A DNA stretch of 64,000 bases. Source: Sphagnum compactum (Eukaryota; Bryophyta; Sphagnopsida; Sphagnales). The first letter of the stretch is position 1. Each line of letters starts with the position of its first letter. The DNA lies in NCBI GenBank assembly GCA_965153455.1, contig OZ234495.1, positions 20,394,875-20,458,874 on the forward strand. Direction: 5' to 3'. Both the position numbers and the translations under genes were made by a program. The notes beneath the pieces are model-generated. The model did no database searches. It was not told where the DNA came from and was given only the letters and a program-made list of their open reading frames with translations. Below, in pieces: positions 1 through 13,057 of this stretch.

Positions 1-1990
1 CTTGCTCTCAATCAACAAACCAACCCTACACCTCACTATATGGATGAAGCCACCTTCCAACACAATACCTTCTACCCAAAGCAACTTTGTTGCCCACTCA
101 ATCTAAAACTTCCAAGTGGCATCATAAGAATTTTTAAGCTTCTTCCCATCAAAAGCCAACTTTCGTTTCTTCAAAACTTGGTTTGATTGGGAGTTAAACA
201 ACTTCACAATCTCATTTGGGTCATCTAGCACATGAAATTTGGAAACTTCAACTTTTGGCAGATTCATTGTAAGCATGGCATTAACAATTGATGCATTGGA
301 GGGCTCACCCAACAACTTACAAAATTATGGGAAAGAGGCCATGCTCCAATAAGTGGTGATTTTGGCCCACTATTAGAACTAGTATATGATCTTGGAAACA
401 TAGTGGAATATGCTGATGGGGTTCCTAAAGGAATTGAATTACTGAAATATAGATGGTGACATTTGAATGTGAGGAATGGAAATTGACCCAATCTAGAATA
501 CCTCTAAATAACATATCTATATGAAAAAAAATAACGCAAGTTTAAAAGTAACAAAATAATTATTCAACACTAGACAAATAATTCAATGTCAAATCTTCAA
601 GAAATGAATTGAACACAAAAAACCAAGATGAAGGCTTATAGAAATTTACTTCCGAATCCTTTCAATGACATTATTTCTATGGTCCATTTGTTCAAGATCG
701 ATTGATGAGTGGAGATTCAATATTGGAAAACTACCACCAACAACTTGAATCACAAATCATGGCCTCCATCAAATCTATGTGCCGCATCTTGCTTGATTAT
801 ATTTTTTCAAAGCTAAAATGGCTACTCCAATAAATTTGTAAAAATCCATTTACAATAAAATTAATTCATGTTTCACAATGCTAACTTCTCAGAAGTTATT
901 TTCTATTGGCATAAAACATCTACAAAATCACAAGGCACTTTGAAATATTAAGAAGCATGAAAACTTGGAATGGGGAAAGTTACGAAATAATTGAGTGGTC
1001 ATTTCAGCTTTCAAGAATATCATTGCAAAACATTTCAAAACTTAAACTAAGTTACGGGAATCATTAGTCTAAAGGGTGCACATTACGTATGTGCACATTT
1101 CTTAGTACTACCAAGTTCCAATTTCCTACACCAACAAACAAAAACCTTACACATTGGTCTTCAAGACTCCAGAATTCATATTGTAAATTCTTTAACAATC
1201 ATGGGCAACAATGAATCGAATTTTGGCAATCTACATGTGTGATTGAATTTCATGCTAGCAAACAAAATGCACTTGGTGGATCAACAATCCAATGATTGAA
1301 ACAATTGAATAGTTGTAATTTAACGATGAAAAGTTGTAGCAGATCTACCAAGTGACGATTAGACCTTGAATCCTAATTGCAATGGGGCAATGGAAAGGAT
1401 TTTGGAATTGTTTTAATGGATGTTTGACTAGTGATGAAATGTGGTGGTTTGGATGCAATTTAGTAGTGTGATTGGTTAATTGAAAGTGGGTTGTTATTAA
1501 TGGTACTCCACTTTTTACAATGTTAATTTCATGTTTATGGCTACTTGGGGCATGGGAAACAACAATCCAAATATCTTGGATGTAAGGTTTATTATTGGTG
1601 GACCACGTGTTGATTATAGGTGGAGATGTTCTTATTCATATGGGTTCAAAAAAATAAGGAACTATTTGTGGGAGGTGTGTTTTTAAATTATTTACAAGGC
1701 TTTGTTAATTATATGTTTAATGTGTGTTTAATGAATGTTAAAAGTGGCCTAAAGCTTAAAGTTGTGCCCATAGGGCATCTTGCCTTAATCTTAACTATAA
1801 TTTTTCAAATTTTACATCATCCTTAGTCAAATAGAAATCTCCTTTGGCCCATCCATAATAGACCAAAAAACACAAAATCATGAATGTAATTTGATTTTTA
1901 CCCTTCATCTCCACCTCATGATATCATGTACCACATGAAGGACCCATGTGAAGATATCATTTTTAAAGATTTTGTGACACCAAAATGTGT
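1..1990. other. AT-rich intergenic DNA, no gene seen
   Basis: No reading frame here has recognisable protein similarity, and the short open frames are what AT-rich DNA gives by chance. I see no tRNA and no clear repeat structure. The stretch from about 1620 to 1826 is open for 68 codons but has no domain I can name. Confidence 0.6.
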
Positions 1991-1992
1991 CA

Positions 1993-2165
1993 TTGGGAAT
2001 TGAAATTATAAATTACAATATCATGACCCATGATTAAAAAAATGGGTAAATATCGGAAATAAATGATTCACCCTATGGGCCATATGTTTGAAATCTTTCA
2101 ATTAAAGACATATGTTTGAATTTATGAATTATTTAATTAATTATTTTGGGTTAGACACAATTGTG
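1993..2165 (+). repeat. Degenerate direct repeat, left copy, beside Ty3/gypsy relic
   Basis: This segment resembles the segment at about 3612-3788. Both start with a GTCA-(t/c)-(t/a)-GGAAT motif, pass through AATGGGTAAA and GGAAATAA, and end with ATTTTGGGTTAG. The two copies bracket the retroelement pol relic, so they may be remnants of long terminal repeats or of an older tandem duplication. The copies are heavily diverged and I could not define TG...CA ends. Confidence 0.4.
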
Positions 2166-2264
2166 GCAAATGGGTTGTTGCCAAAAGTACATCAAAGGTC
2201 ATCTAATTCAAACATAACACTTCACCAAGTTTTTTGAACATGGAATGAAAATTATGGATGAAAG

Positions 2265-3600
2265 TAATATTGAAACATTTAAAAAAGGTTAAGGAATTTC
2301 AAATCCCTTAATTTTGATGACTTTAACATTTCAAATATGTGGATGTATGCAACATAGTTGGGAGAACAACTCTTTCAAAATTTAGATGACAAAGGGCAAG
2401 ATCATCTCATTTGTTATGCAAAATAATAATTAATTTTAGCCAAAACATATTATGTCATTGTTAAACTAGAAGCATTGGCAATCATCTTTGTGATGAAAAC
2501 AATTTGTCATTACCTTTTAGGTAACAAATTCATCATTGTTAGTGATTATGAAGTTTTGAAATGTTTGTTCTTGAAATTCACTCAAATAATTGGGAGGATT
2601 TCAAAAGATTTTTCATTAATTTAAGCATACAAGTTTACAAACAAGAATCAAGCAAGGAAGAAATATGAAAATGTCAATCCATCATCACAAACTTACAAGG
2701 AAGTGCAAAATCATTTGAAAGATGATGATTATTCAAAGGAAGATGATTCTCCAATGCAAAATTGTTTGCATTTGATGAGAAAGGTGCTATAAAAATACAT
2801 AGAGTTGGTGGATTATCTTCTTCATCATAAATTTCCCAAAACACTAATGAACAACTTAAAGGGATGATTATTTTAAAACCTCATCCATACACCATTTTGG
2901 GATTATTTTTATCATCAAAGAAAATATAGGTTCTTGCATTGAGATGTAGGAAAAGAAAATGTTTTGATAATCCTTTTTTTCAAATTACATGAAAACATTT
3001 ATGAAGATCATTTACAAGAATAATTATTATGGAAGAGATATCATGAAATGAATACCATTAAAAAAACTCATGGCATGATAATGACATATAAATCTAACAT
3101 TAATAGGTTTGTGAAACACACAAATAAAATGTTATGCAACATTTTGAACAAGGAAATAAAGGTACATGGAATCTTGGATAATTAATATGAAAATATACAC
3201 CATTGCAATGTGGTTGTATAATTATCATTCAAATTTGTTCATGGGATTCACCTTCTTTCAACTTGCATATGGGGTGGAGTCAACATTACCCATTGAATAT
3301 AAAATAATGAATTTTCATATGACAAAATAATATTTATTGGAATTGAAAGAATCTTAACACAAAATATTTAAGAATTTTAAAGCTTGTCGAATTCAATAGG
3401 TCATCATTGTGTATCATAGTTCGTCACAATAAAAAGATTAAATCAAAAATTTCTTAAATGATTTGGGTTTTACATGATCATGAAGTCATTTTTAACAACA
3501 CACGAAATTTGTTCATCTCAATTGAAAAAAGTTTGGGAAGATCAATCATGATAAAACTCAAACATTTTCACAATGGCTCAAGTCATCGTTTTAGGGATTT
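2265..3600 (+). mobile_element. Decayed Ty3/gypsy pol: RT end, RNase H, integrase C-terminus
   Basis: Translation with several stops and frame changes gives, in order, the end of reverse transcriptase (about 2265-2370), RNase H (2376-2690, including LEALAII, CHYLLGNKFIIVSDY and a GRISKDF stretch) and the integrase C-terminal region. The last shows FFQLAYGVESTLPIEY near 3250-3300, then a RHNKKIKSK segment and a DHEVIFNNTRN segment near 3420-3500. This order is typical of plant Ty3/gypsy (Metaviridae) elements. The copy is dead: in-frame stops are frequent and the integrase core appears to be missing or unrecognisable. Confidence 0.8.
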
Positions 3601-3611
3601 AACAACAAAAT

Positions 3612-3788
3612 GGGTCACTAGGAATAAAAAATTTAAAATAAAATATTACAATTTATGGTTTTAAATGGGTAAAAATGGGAAATAATTACAAATATTTATG
3701 GGCTCCACACTATAAAGTCTCTTGACTTGGGACTTAAACTTGGTTTCATGAAATACTTTATTAACTATTTTGGGTTAGGCATAATTGA
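3612..3788 (+). repeat. Degenerate direct repeat, right copy
   Basis: This is the right-hand partner of the repeat at about 1993-2165. It lies directly after the integrase relic and has the same orientation. The spacing of about 1.6 kb is too short for an intact retroelement, so internal deletion is needed if these are LTR remnants. Confidence 0.4.
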
Positions 3789-3789
3789 A

Positions 3790-6700
3790 ATTTAATTATG
3801 TGGATTTGACTAGATCCTAGGAAAAAAGATTCAATTTGTTTAATGATTCATCCATAGAAAGGACAATAATTTTAAACGTTAATATTTGGCATAATATCAT
3901 TGGCTTGAAGTTGACGAATGATTATGTTCAGTACATGTAGATGAATGGAGTTCATAATTCATACATTCATCTCTTAAAATATTAAAAAAGTTATCAGTAA
4001 AACTTCAAGTTCATTTTTTCTTTCATGATTTCATGTTGCTAGTTTCTTATTAAACTTTGGATTATGATTGTATATTTAATGAACTCACATACAATAAACC
4101 CATGTTTTGTTGTCATTGTGACATCCGCAAGAGAAAACTTACACAAGTTTGGTGAATGAACCCTATAAGGTGATATCTTTAAACATGTGTGACGAGACCC
4201 AATTGAGTGTAACGCACATAAAAACCAAGCTTTAGACACATGGTTGATCCTATCACAAAAACATGCAATTTTTTATATTTATAGTGTGTGTGTTATATGA
4301 AGGGTGCACTTGTTGTGTGTGGGATTTTAATTCAAATAATTTACCTATGTGGTAATATTAGTTTAATTTAATTTTTAAATGACTTCCATAGGTCTAGACC
4401 TTTTCTAGGCTACATATTTTTTCATTGCCAAAATTTATATTCCACATAAATAGATGTTTAGGATGTAAAAAAAGACATGCCATGTAAGATTTTAGGGAAA
4501 TTTGTTACATGTTTAATTTTGAAAATATGTGCATATTTATACTTATGTAGAACATAGTGTGATAAACCTAAGAAAGTAAAGAAAATTAAAATTCAATAAA
4601 ATTATCAAGTGAAAAGATGAAAATTTTATTATGAAAAGAACTTGGGGTGGAATGGTTCATGTAGATAACCAATGTTAGATGAGTATCATGAAAAAGGGAT
4701 GGGTGTTAAGGACAAAACAAAAACATAACTTGGATTAAATTAAAGGATTTAACAAACAAAAAAATCAACAATGAAAAAAAATTTGGTTTTATTGCTTGAA
4801 CAAAACATGACTTAAATTAAATATGAAATGAATTAGAAATACAAAGGCCACAACTTGTGTTGCCAAGATTGAAATGTGATGCTTTCTAAACCTTTTGTTA
4901 TATTATTTGATGGAATCTTTTAAATGATCATCAACCTTGTGGAGAGTTTTGTGGACTAATCCTTTTACAATTTAACCTAAATAATCTTTTAAAAACTTTT
5001 ATTGAACACGTTTTCTAAAAACTTTCACCAAATTAGAAACTTCTATCAATTGTTCTTTTAATTTTCAAAACAAATTCTATTATTCTATATCTTTTTAAAA
5101 GGTATAAGCATATTCTTCATGGATCTTTTTGAAAAAAATTAAAATTTCAAACATATTATTCATGGATTTTTGGGAAAATTGTTAGAAAAAATTGAACATA
5201 TTTCTTAAAGATTGTTTTTGGAAAACGATTCTAAAAATTTCTTGTATAGTCTATTGTTTTGTGACAATGGACATCCAAATTAATAAGTTTGGCTTGTTGA
5301 TTTTCATTCAAATGAAAATTTGGAAAAAAACATAATACCCAAGTAGGGTAAAATTAATCATTTACATGGGCTTAGTTTTCAAACTATGGATTTAAAGGTT
5401 TAAAATGTATATTCCTAGAATAAAAATTGATTTATAAAGCTCTTCAAGGAAGAAAATAACATTTAACCATTAGAGCATAATTCCCCAAGAATGAAAAACT
5501 TCAGGTTTTAAAAAATTTAAATAGACTGTTTAGTTTTGAAAAATGTTGTTTCATGATTTAAAAATCTTGTTAAAGTAAAAAATTTGAAATCTTTTACACA
5601 TGAGTGCAAACATGTTATAGTGGTTAAGACTCACCTTCTCCTTAATGAGGTCTTGAGTTCAAACTTGATTATCTTGATAATCAAGTTGAAAACCAATGAT
5701 TATTTTATTAATGAAAACTTACATACTTGAAAACTAACAATTTTTTACTAAGGCATTTTGAAAATTGGGGTGAATCTTAAAATGTTGTATTTTTTCAAAA
5801 ATTGAAATGGTTTAAAAAAAACTTGCTTAATAACCATAATCAATGGTTCTTACAAAAATTAAAAATCATCCAACATTGAAAGTAATTAAATCTTTCAATT
5901 CTTGAACACTTTATGAATAATATGGGTTTTTTCAAGGGGAACATTAGATACCAACAAAAGAAAAGAAGCCCAAATCCAAAAGGCAACTGTAAAAGCCATG
6001 GATCCAACATCCTAAATACAAATTAGGTGAGGGTTATCAAACATATAATACATAAGAAAACATGCATATTGAAGGTTGATTAACGTCAAAAAACAAAAAG
6101 TAAAACCCTTAAAAACACAACAAATGCTTAGGAAAATAATTATTATTGTGATAAAAAAGGTAGGTAGTATACTATTCTTCTTTTCAATTATGTTGCAAGT
6201 TGTACTAGAAGGTGTAGGTTGTCTTCATCATCGTGAGCTTTTGTCCACCATTGTTGCTACTCTACATGTCCTACAATTATCCTCCAATGACCATGTCCAA
6301 AAAGGGACTATTGCCTACCTACAACTATCCTCCAATAAACTTTTTGAAAGAAAAATAACATATAAAATAAAGCCACATTTTTTACATAAAAAAAAACCAA
6401 GGATTCTCATTTCACTAAAAAAATCAAAGTAAAAGCAAAGAAGAGAAAATATGAATCTCAACCTTCCATTGAACATCTTACATGTTTCCTCATCTTATTC
6501 AAATCTCCTCCACTAATCTTTAATTAATGACAACTAGTTGTCATTACCTTATTTTTAAAGGCTAGCTAATCCTAATAGCTTCATCCTATAGTAAATAGGA
6601 AATGGTAAGTCCCAACCTATCATCAATAATTAGAAAAATATTAGGATATTCATAGTGATTATTTAGAGCAAAAGGTTGTCCCACATATACTATTTTCTGT

Positions 6701-9700
6701 GGAATTCCACTTCAAAATTAACTTTTGATTCTCCAACCATGGAGATAATTATGCGATGGTAAGTATTATCAATGAGCATAATAAACATAAAAACTCAAAA
6801 TCATAAAATAATTTTCATTGATCATAGCAAAGAAACGTATGGATAATATGATGTAAGCCATATTTGAATAAATAAAATGTTGAAAATTGAATTGATAATA
6901 CTACCCAAAAGATATTTTAATTAAGTTTTAGTTACAAACTTTGGTCTTGTTTTCATGAATCAAATGATGCAATCCAATAACCATTTGTTTTTATTGATTA
7001 TAATTTACATAGGTTTCATTAGGACTATAAAATACAAGACAAAGATATAAAGAGTATTATATGGACTTGACAAACAAATATCTCAATAATGAAAAATTTG
7101 TTGGTTGAACAAGGCATAATATAAGTTAGGCATGAGATGGTGTAGGAGTAAATGTATCACAACTTATGTTATTGTAGCATTGGGTCAGGTTTGATGCATT
7201 AAAAAATAATTTAATTATTTATTTTTAAAATGCATTCATTAAAAATTAATAATTAAAATTTTGTTAATGAAAATGAATTTTTAAATAAAATTTGTTGAGC
7301 ATCCAATAGTCTTCAACAACACTAATGCTTCAATGTTCACACTCTTCCTCTCACCTATTTTCGTCATCTTCCCTACTTTTATTGCAAATCCCCATTATTG
7401 TTGCCATTTTGGAAATGGTAATAACATTAAAAGCATGACTTCTTTTACAAGCTTCTACAAATTTTCAGATTTTTTTTGTCACTTTCAAAATGCATTTATC
7501 ATTTATTCATCATTTTCTATGTGCTTTTATCATATTTTTCAACACTTCAACTTTTTTATTTCCCAAACAAAATCGTTTTTAATAATTATTTAATATCAAA
7601 CTTGACCCAAGGTTATGATAGTTAGATTGGGGGGGGGGATGTTTTTAGCATCTCTACTTTTCCTATCCCATGGATAATTTTAAAAGTTTGCCAACCTTCA
7701 AAAAAAATTTATCAACTAAGCTTATTAAAATTTTCGCTATTCCTTTTAAAACATGTACCATTCATACAATTCTTTAACAATAGAACAAAATATTCAATAA
7801 GACTTGGATCATAAGTTTGAAAATTAAGAAAGCACTTCATTACACTTGTATTCATCAAAGGCTTCCCAATTAGTACCAAAAGCACACCCCCCAATTTTTT
7901 AAAATTGAAAAAATCTAATTTATATTGGATTTTTAATGATGGAAACATTCAAAATTTAATAGCTTTTATATTGTAGGTTTAAACATTAGAAAATCATCTT
8001 TGTGCAACCCTACTCATCTAAAGCTTTTGAGTAGTATAAGCTAGGTCATTTTTACACAAAGTTTTTTTTTGAATCCCATGTCCTAAAGGCCAAAATGACC
8101 AATGAAAGGAAAAAAAGAACACAAACAAAATTGATCATTTACATTTTGGACGCATCCACAAACCAAACAACAAAATTTTGACAAGTTCAAAAACTCAAAT
8201 TAAATTGTTCTTATTTGTCAATAACAAGAATCAATACCTACCAATATAATATGTAGTTGTAAGGCTAGTTTGTCACCATTATGACAAATATTATGTTAAA
8301 AATGGTATTTAAGCTATTAGCCATGTTTGGAAAAGAGGTTTTTCCTTTTTAGGGTTCACTTTTTGGTTACCCAAATCATGGGCAACATAAGGGCTAGGGC
8401 ACAAAGAAGTTGGGGCACATAGGAAAAGTGATGCAAAGAAGTTACAAAGCACATAATAGATACCATATGGGACATGCACCAATCATACTTGCACAACCCC
8501 ATCAACAAACATCGGATATAAGCTTTCGAATGTGAAGTTACATGTGCATAATTGGTTGGTTTGTGTGTAAGATATTTCAATTATTACTCTCCATTTTGAA
8601 TTGGAGATATTCAAATACATGTGTATTGCACAAATGTTGTTTTTACTTCAATTCAATCTAGTGCTCCGAGGCATAAGAGGGATGCATAGAGAAAAAAAAC
8701 TATTTTCCAAGCATCCAATGAGCATTGAGGTGCGCCAACATGAGTAAGATATGGCAACCTTTTGGAAAGGGAACTTGATGTTTACTTAGGTTTAAAAGTT
8801 TTTTATTACCCCCACATGTTTCCAATGATGTTCCCAATCTATTGCCAACATTGGTTCTCCATGTGCTCCTTGATTTCATCCCATTTGGATTGCCACATGT
8901 TCTTTATGTTATGTCCCTAGGTCCCCATGTATCCCATACATGTGTTCCTTAAATCTATCCATACATTTTGCCAAATCTTCTTTTAAGTTGTTGCCAATAG
9001 TTCCCATGTGTCCCCATATTGTTCCCATGTGTCCCCATATTGTTCCCAATAGCATCACAACCCACCCTATAGTCTAGGGTTTCAAGATGGATAAGTTAAC
9101 TCAATGAAATTCCAATCATCTGCGTAGGTTATAAAATTTGAAAATTCAATACCCGTCCCATAAAGGACTTTATGATTCTTGGAATGTTATGAAGAGGGCA
9201 AAAGCTTGAGGCTCATCTTTATTGGTACTCGTTCTCTCTCTTTTGATGATTCTTTTGTATCATACTTTTTTATTTTTTTATTTCCTTTTCATACCAAACA
9301 ACTTCTTCCCCTTCTCACAAAATTCAAATATCAAAGAATTCATCGTTGATTTAAAAAACACCAATTTATCAACTTCAAAAAAATAATAATTTTGACTTAA
9401 AAATTCAAATTTTCTAACACTTGGAAGTTGATTGAAGGTGCCCCACAAGTTGGATATAAAAGCTAATGAAATGGAACATGTATGTTCTCAAGCAAATATG
9501 ATGGAATGGCTTTTTTAATAAGTGTATGGCCTTTTGCTATTTTAACATGGTCGCTTTGTAAATATGATAACAAAGACAACACATATGCCAATAATTGTTT
9601 TATTTCACTCAAATGGTGAAGTTTTCTATTAAAAAAAACCCATTTTACATGGACAAAAACACATTTTTTTTCCAATTTTTTTCTCAAAAAAAATTTCATT

Positions 9701-11880
9701 GCACAAAGTAATGAAATTTTGCCACAATAAAAAGTAATATGCCCACGCATTCCCAAGCCTTGACCCCTAGTAGTGACGTGGTTTTAAATCATCCATTTAC
9801 TTGGTGACGTCTATTATAATTGCATCACCTATTGTAATATCGTAGTACCTTAGCAACTTCAACGCTAATTATATTATTTTCAATTTTTTTTTTGAAAGTT
9901 TCAAAGAACAACAAATTTGTGGAGGAAAACAAAGAATATTTTAGAATATTCCCAAATTAATTCAATTTAAAACATGGAATGCTAAAAAAATAGTAATTTT
10001 TTATTCGACACCAAAACGTTGAACTTGCCCACGTACTAAGAACGTAGCATCTTAGCACGCCCTAGTTAGTGGTGATAAAACTTTCACAAGGAAACCATGA
10101 AGCCAACTAGTTTGGGCTAGTGGATGGATTGATGTTCCCAATAGGATTAGATTGCATGACAAATTTTGGTGTTGTGGCCCCACAAATTTCACCCACAAAA
10201 CATCTAAGAACATGTGTGACTTGGTGTGATGTTGTCATCATCCTTAGCCATAGCAATGCTTCTTCTTCTTCTTCTTCTTCACATACACCAACATATCTTT
10301 ACTTGGCACATTGTTGGTGATCAAACTTCATATTCATCACCAACTTGGGTTTTCAAATGGTGCTTAAAAACAAAGCAAACTTAGCTTGCAATGTAGTTCA
10401 AGCCCCTAAAAAAACAAATGCCATTACGTAGTCTTAAAGCAAGCCAACATTTCGATGTTAGAGACAATGCATCTTTCGGGATTATTGCCTGTGTGGGGTG
10501 GGTATTTGGTTTTTGTAATACCCGTTGGTTGGTTTTGAGTATTTGCAACAAATAAATTCGGAATCAAAGAATCGTTTTCTTTGGGTATTTGAAAAAATCC
10601 CCCAAAAATTCAATTGGGTATTTGATTTTTTGACAACCATGATGATCAACTTTGATACCCATCTTGATACCCGGTGAGGGTTTGGTGCGACTTCTAATAC
10701 CCACTCCACTCCGATTAAAATTACCCAACTATGTCTATGTCAAAAGGGCTCCTCCATAATAAGTCTTCTACTTCACAAATTCCTTATTAATTTTAAAACA
10801 TGCATTTATTAAGTGCATTATAGGGAGGGGTAAGATTTTTTAGCAATAAAATTATGTTAAAATTCCATATATATATATATATATATAATTTTTTTATTAA
10901 TATATTAATATATTAATAATAATACTATTTTGGTCTGAAAATTTCAAAATGACAAACATATACACCACCCTTCTGAAGGGCTTTTCAACAACACCAAAAG
11001 TGGGAACAAAGGGCCCCCAAGGTCTCACATCCACACAAACAAACATTTATTTTAATATATAAAAAATATAAATATAAAACATACAGAATATAAAACAATG
11101 CATAATTAATGCTATACTACTTATATAATTAATAAATAACCTTGGCTCACAATTTTAAATAATATTTATTATCCATTTAGTAAGGAAGCTAATTTTTATT
11201 TTATTTTAAAAATTTCCCTTTTGTTTTTTGTCTTGTCACTTTGAAATTTCCCACACCACAATGCCCCCTTTCTTATCCGTAGGTGGGATGGGTGTTCATC
11301 CAGGGTGAGCAATTTTCCATTGGGTTCCACATCCCTAACTAACCATGGTGGTTACCTCAGTTGCATTTTCCGTATCGACTTCTTTTTTCCCTCAAAAAAA
11401 AAAATTTATTGTGAAAGGAAGATGAATTTATTTTTCAAAATATTTAATTTTAAAAAATGAAAATGAAAATGAAAATTTCCATTAATTATTATTCAACACA
11501 CAATGTACTGAAGCTACTACCCCTTGTAACTATGGTTAGATGGTACTTTAGGAAGGGATATTAACTCAGTTGAGAGGTTCATCCACAATTGAGTTCATCC
11601 ATAATGGGCATCCGATGGATGGACGGTATAATAAGTCCTATTGGGTCCGTTCAATAGGATGAGAACTAAGCAACCCTAGAGACCTAGAACTAGGCCTCCA
11701 GGTGTCAGTCACCTAACTCTCCAGGCGTCATTCACAAATTGGTTGTCAATTTTGAAAGCTTAGAATTGTATCCCCAAATCTTACACGGAAGTCCGGTCTC
11801 TTCGGGCAGACCCCCCCCAAAAAAAAGAGAAAAGCCTATAAACTGCCCGTGGTCAGGTCAAGGAAGTAACTTACATAACA
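3790..11880. other. AT-rich intergenic DNA with simple repeats
   Basis: Apart from the SINE-like element near 5.6 kb, I find no gene. Small structures include a doubled segment of about 22 bp (TTCCCATGTGTCCCCATATTG) at 9010-9052, a TTC run at 10260-10280 and an AT dinucleotide run with TTAATA units at 10868-10920. The 118-codon frame at 6076-6432 is lysine-rich low-complexity translation and I do not call it a gene. Confidence 0.55.
5605..5710 (+). mobile_element. Candidate tRNA-derived SINE fragment
   Basis: ATAGTGGTTAAGACTCACC near 5617 resembles an RNA polymerase III box A, and GAGGTCTTGAGTTCAAACTTG near 5646 resembles a box B. Their spacing of about 30-35 bp is as in tRNA-derived SINEs. 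The segment cannot fold as an intact tRNA by eye. No target-site duplication was established. Confidence 0.4.
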
Positions 11881-11884
11881 AATT

Positions 11885-12480
11885 AAAACATAGGTAGGTA
11901 ACAAAAAGTGGGTAGGTAGGTAGATAATAACCTACCAGGTAGGTAACAAAACATACCAAGTAAGTAAGGTAGGGTGCTTTCATCTACACAACAAAAACAA
12001 AAGGTAGGTAGCAAACATACCAGCTTGGTAGGTAAGTAAGTAGGTAGAACACTTTCCTAATATCTTAGGTAGGTAGGTAGGTAGGTAGGTAAGTAGGTAG
12101 GACGCCTTTCACTTACACAACAGAACACGAGGTAGGTAACAAACATACCAAGTAGGTAGGTAGGTAGGTAGAATGCTTTTACTTAAACAACAAAATGAAA
12201 GGTAGGAAACTAATATATTGGGTAGGTAGGTAGGTAGGACACTTTCACTTACACAACAAGACGAAAGGTAGGTAACAAACATCCCAGGTAGGTAGGTAAC
12301 AAACATGCCAGGTAGGTAGGTAACCAATATACCATGTAGGTAGATAGGGAAGTAGGCAGGCAGGATGCTTTCACTGAAACAAAAGGTAGGTACCAAACAG
12401 AACAGGGACGTAACTAGGTAGGTAAGTAGGGAGGGAGGTAGGTAGGTAAAGAGGTAGGTAGGTAGGTAGGTAGGATGCTG
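11885..12480. repeat. GGTA-based higher-order tandem repeat
   Basis: Runs of GGTA are organised in larger units of about 62-68 bp. Each unit has an ACAAACATACCA segment, a (GGTA)n run and a tail like GCTTTCACTTACACAACA, and roughly six to eight irregular copies are visible. The 144-codon minus-strand frame across it is a by-product of the tetranucleotide (Tyr-Leu-Pro-Thr repeats), not a protein gene. The array ends about 100 bp before the GC-richer leader region of the MED26-like gene. Confidence 0.85.
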
Positions 12481-12589
12481 GATGGCTTGAGGGAGAGTCA
12501 GTAGTGTCGTCGTCGTCGTCGTCGTCTCCAACTCCTGTGCCAAAGTCGTGTGTGGTTGTTGCGATTGCCCGGTTTAGGAAACACTTTCC

Positions 12590-12613
12590 TCAGCGGCCGG
12601 CTCCTCTTGCAGG

Positions 12614-12645
<32 letters not shown>

Positions 12646-13026
12646 TTATGATGATGATGATGATGATGCGCTTCTGAAGGAGAATTGGAAGGCGCGGAGT
12701 AGGACGCACAGTTTTTTTTTTTCTTTTGACACTCACTTCTGTCTCTCCCATTTGTTTGCTTTTGGAGTCCAGCAGCAGGTTCATACCATCCATTTTTATT
12801 TTATTTTTGGTTGTCGTCTTTTCGGATCGGTTTTTTTTTTCTTTTTTCTCGGTTTTTTGAGGGCTTTCGATCACATCCTAGAGCTTTTCTTGGTGCAATA
12901 TATCTATGCAGACATCGAGTACTTCTCTCTCTTTGTGATTTGCAAGTTAGAAGAAGGGGATTCTTTTTGAAGAAATTTGATCTTATGAGTTTTTGTTAGG
13001 GTTGCCAAAGGTTTTGTAACGGCTGC

Positions 13027-13057
<31 letters not shown>

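Noticed and set aside
6076-6432. 118-codon plus-strand frame
   Set aside because: Lysine-rich AT-biased sequence with no domain or gene context.
12109-12543. 144-codon minus-strand frame with Tyr-Leu-Pro-Thr repeats
   Set aside because: It is the translation of the GGTA array; a tetranucleotide with no stop in this frame explains it.
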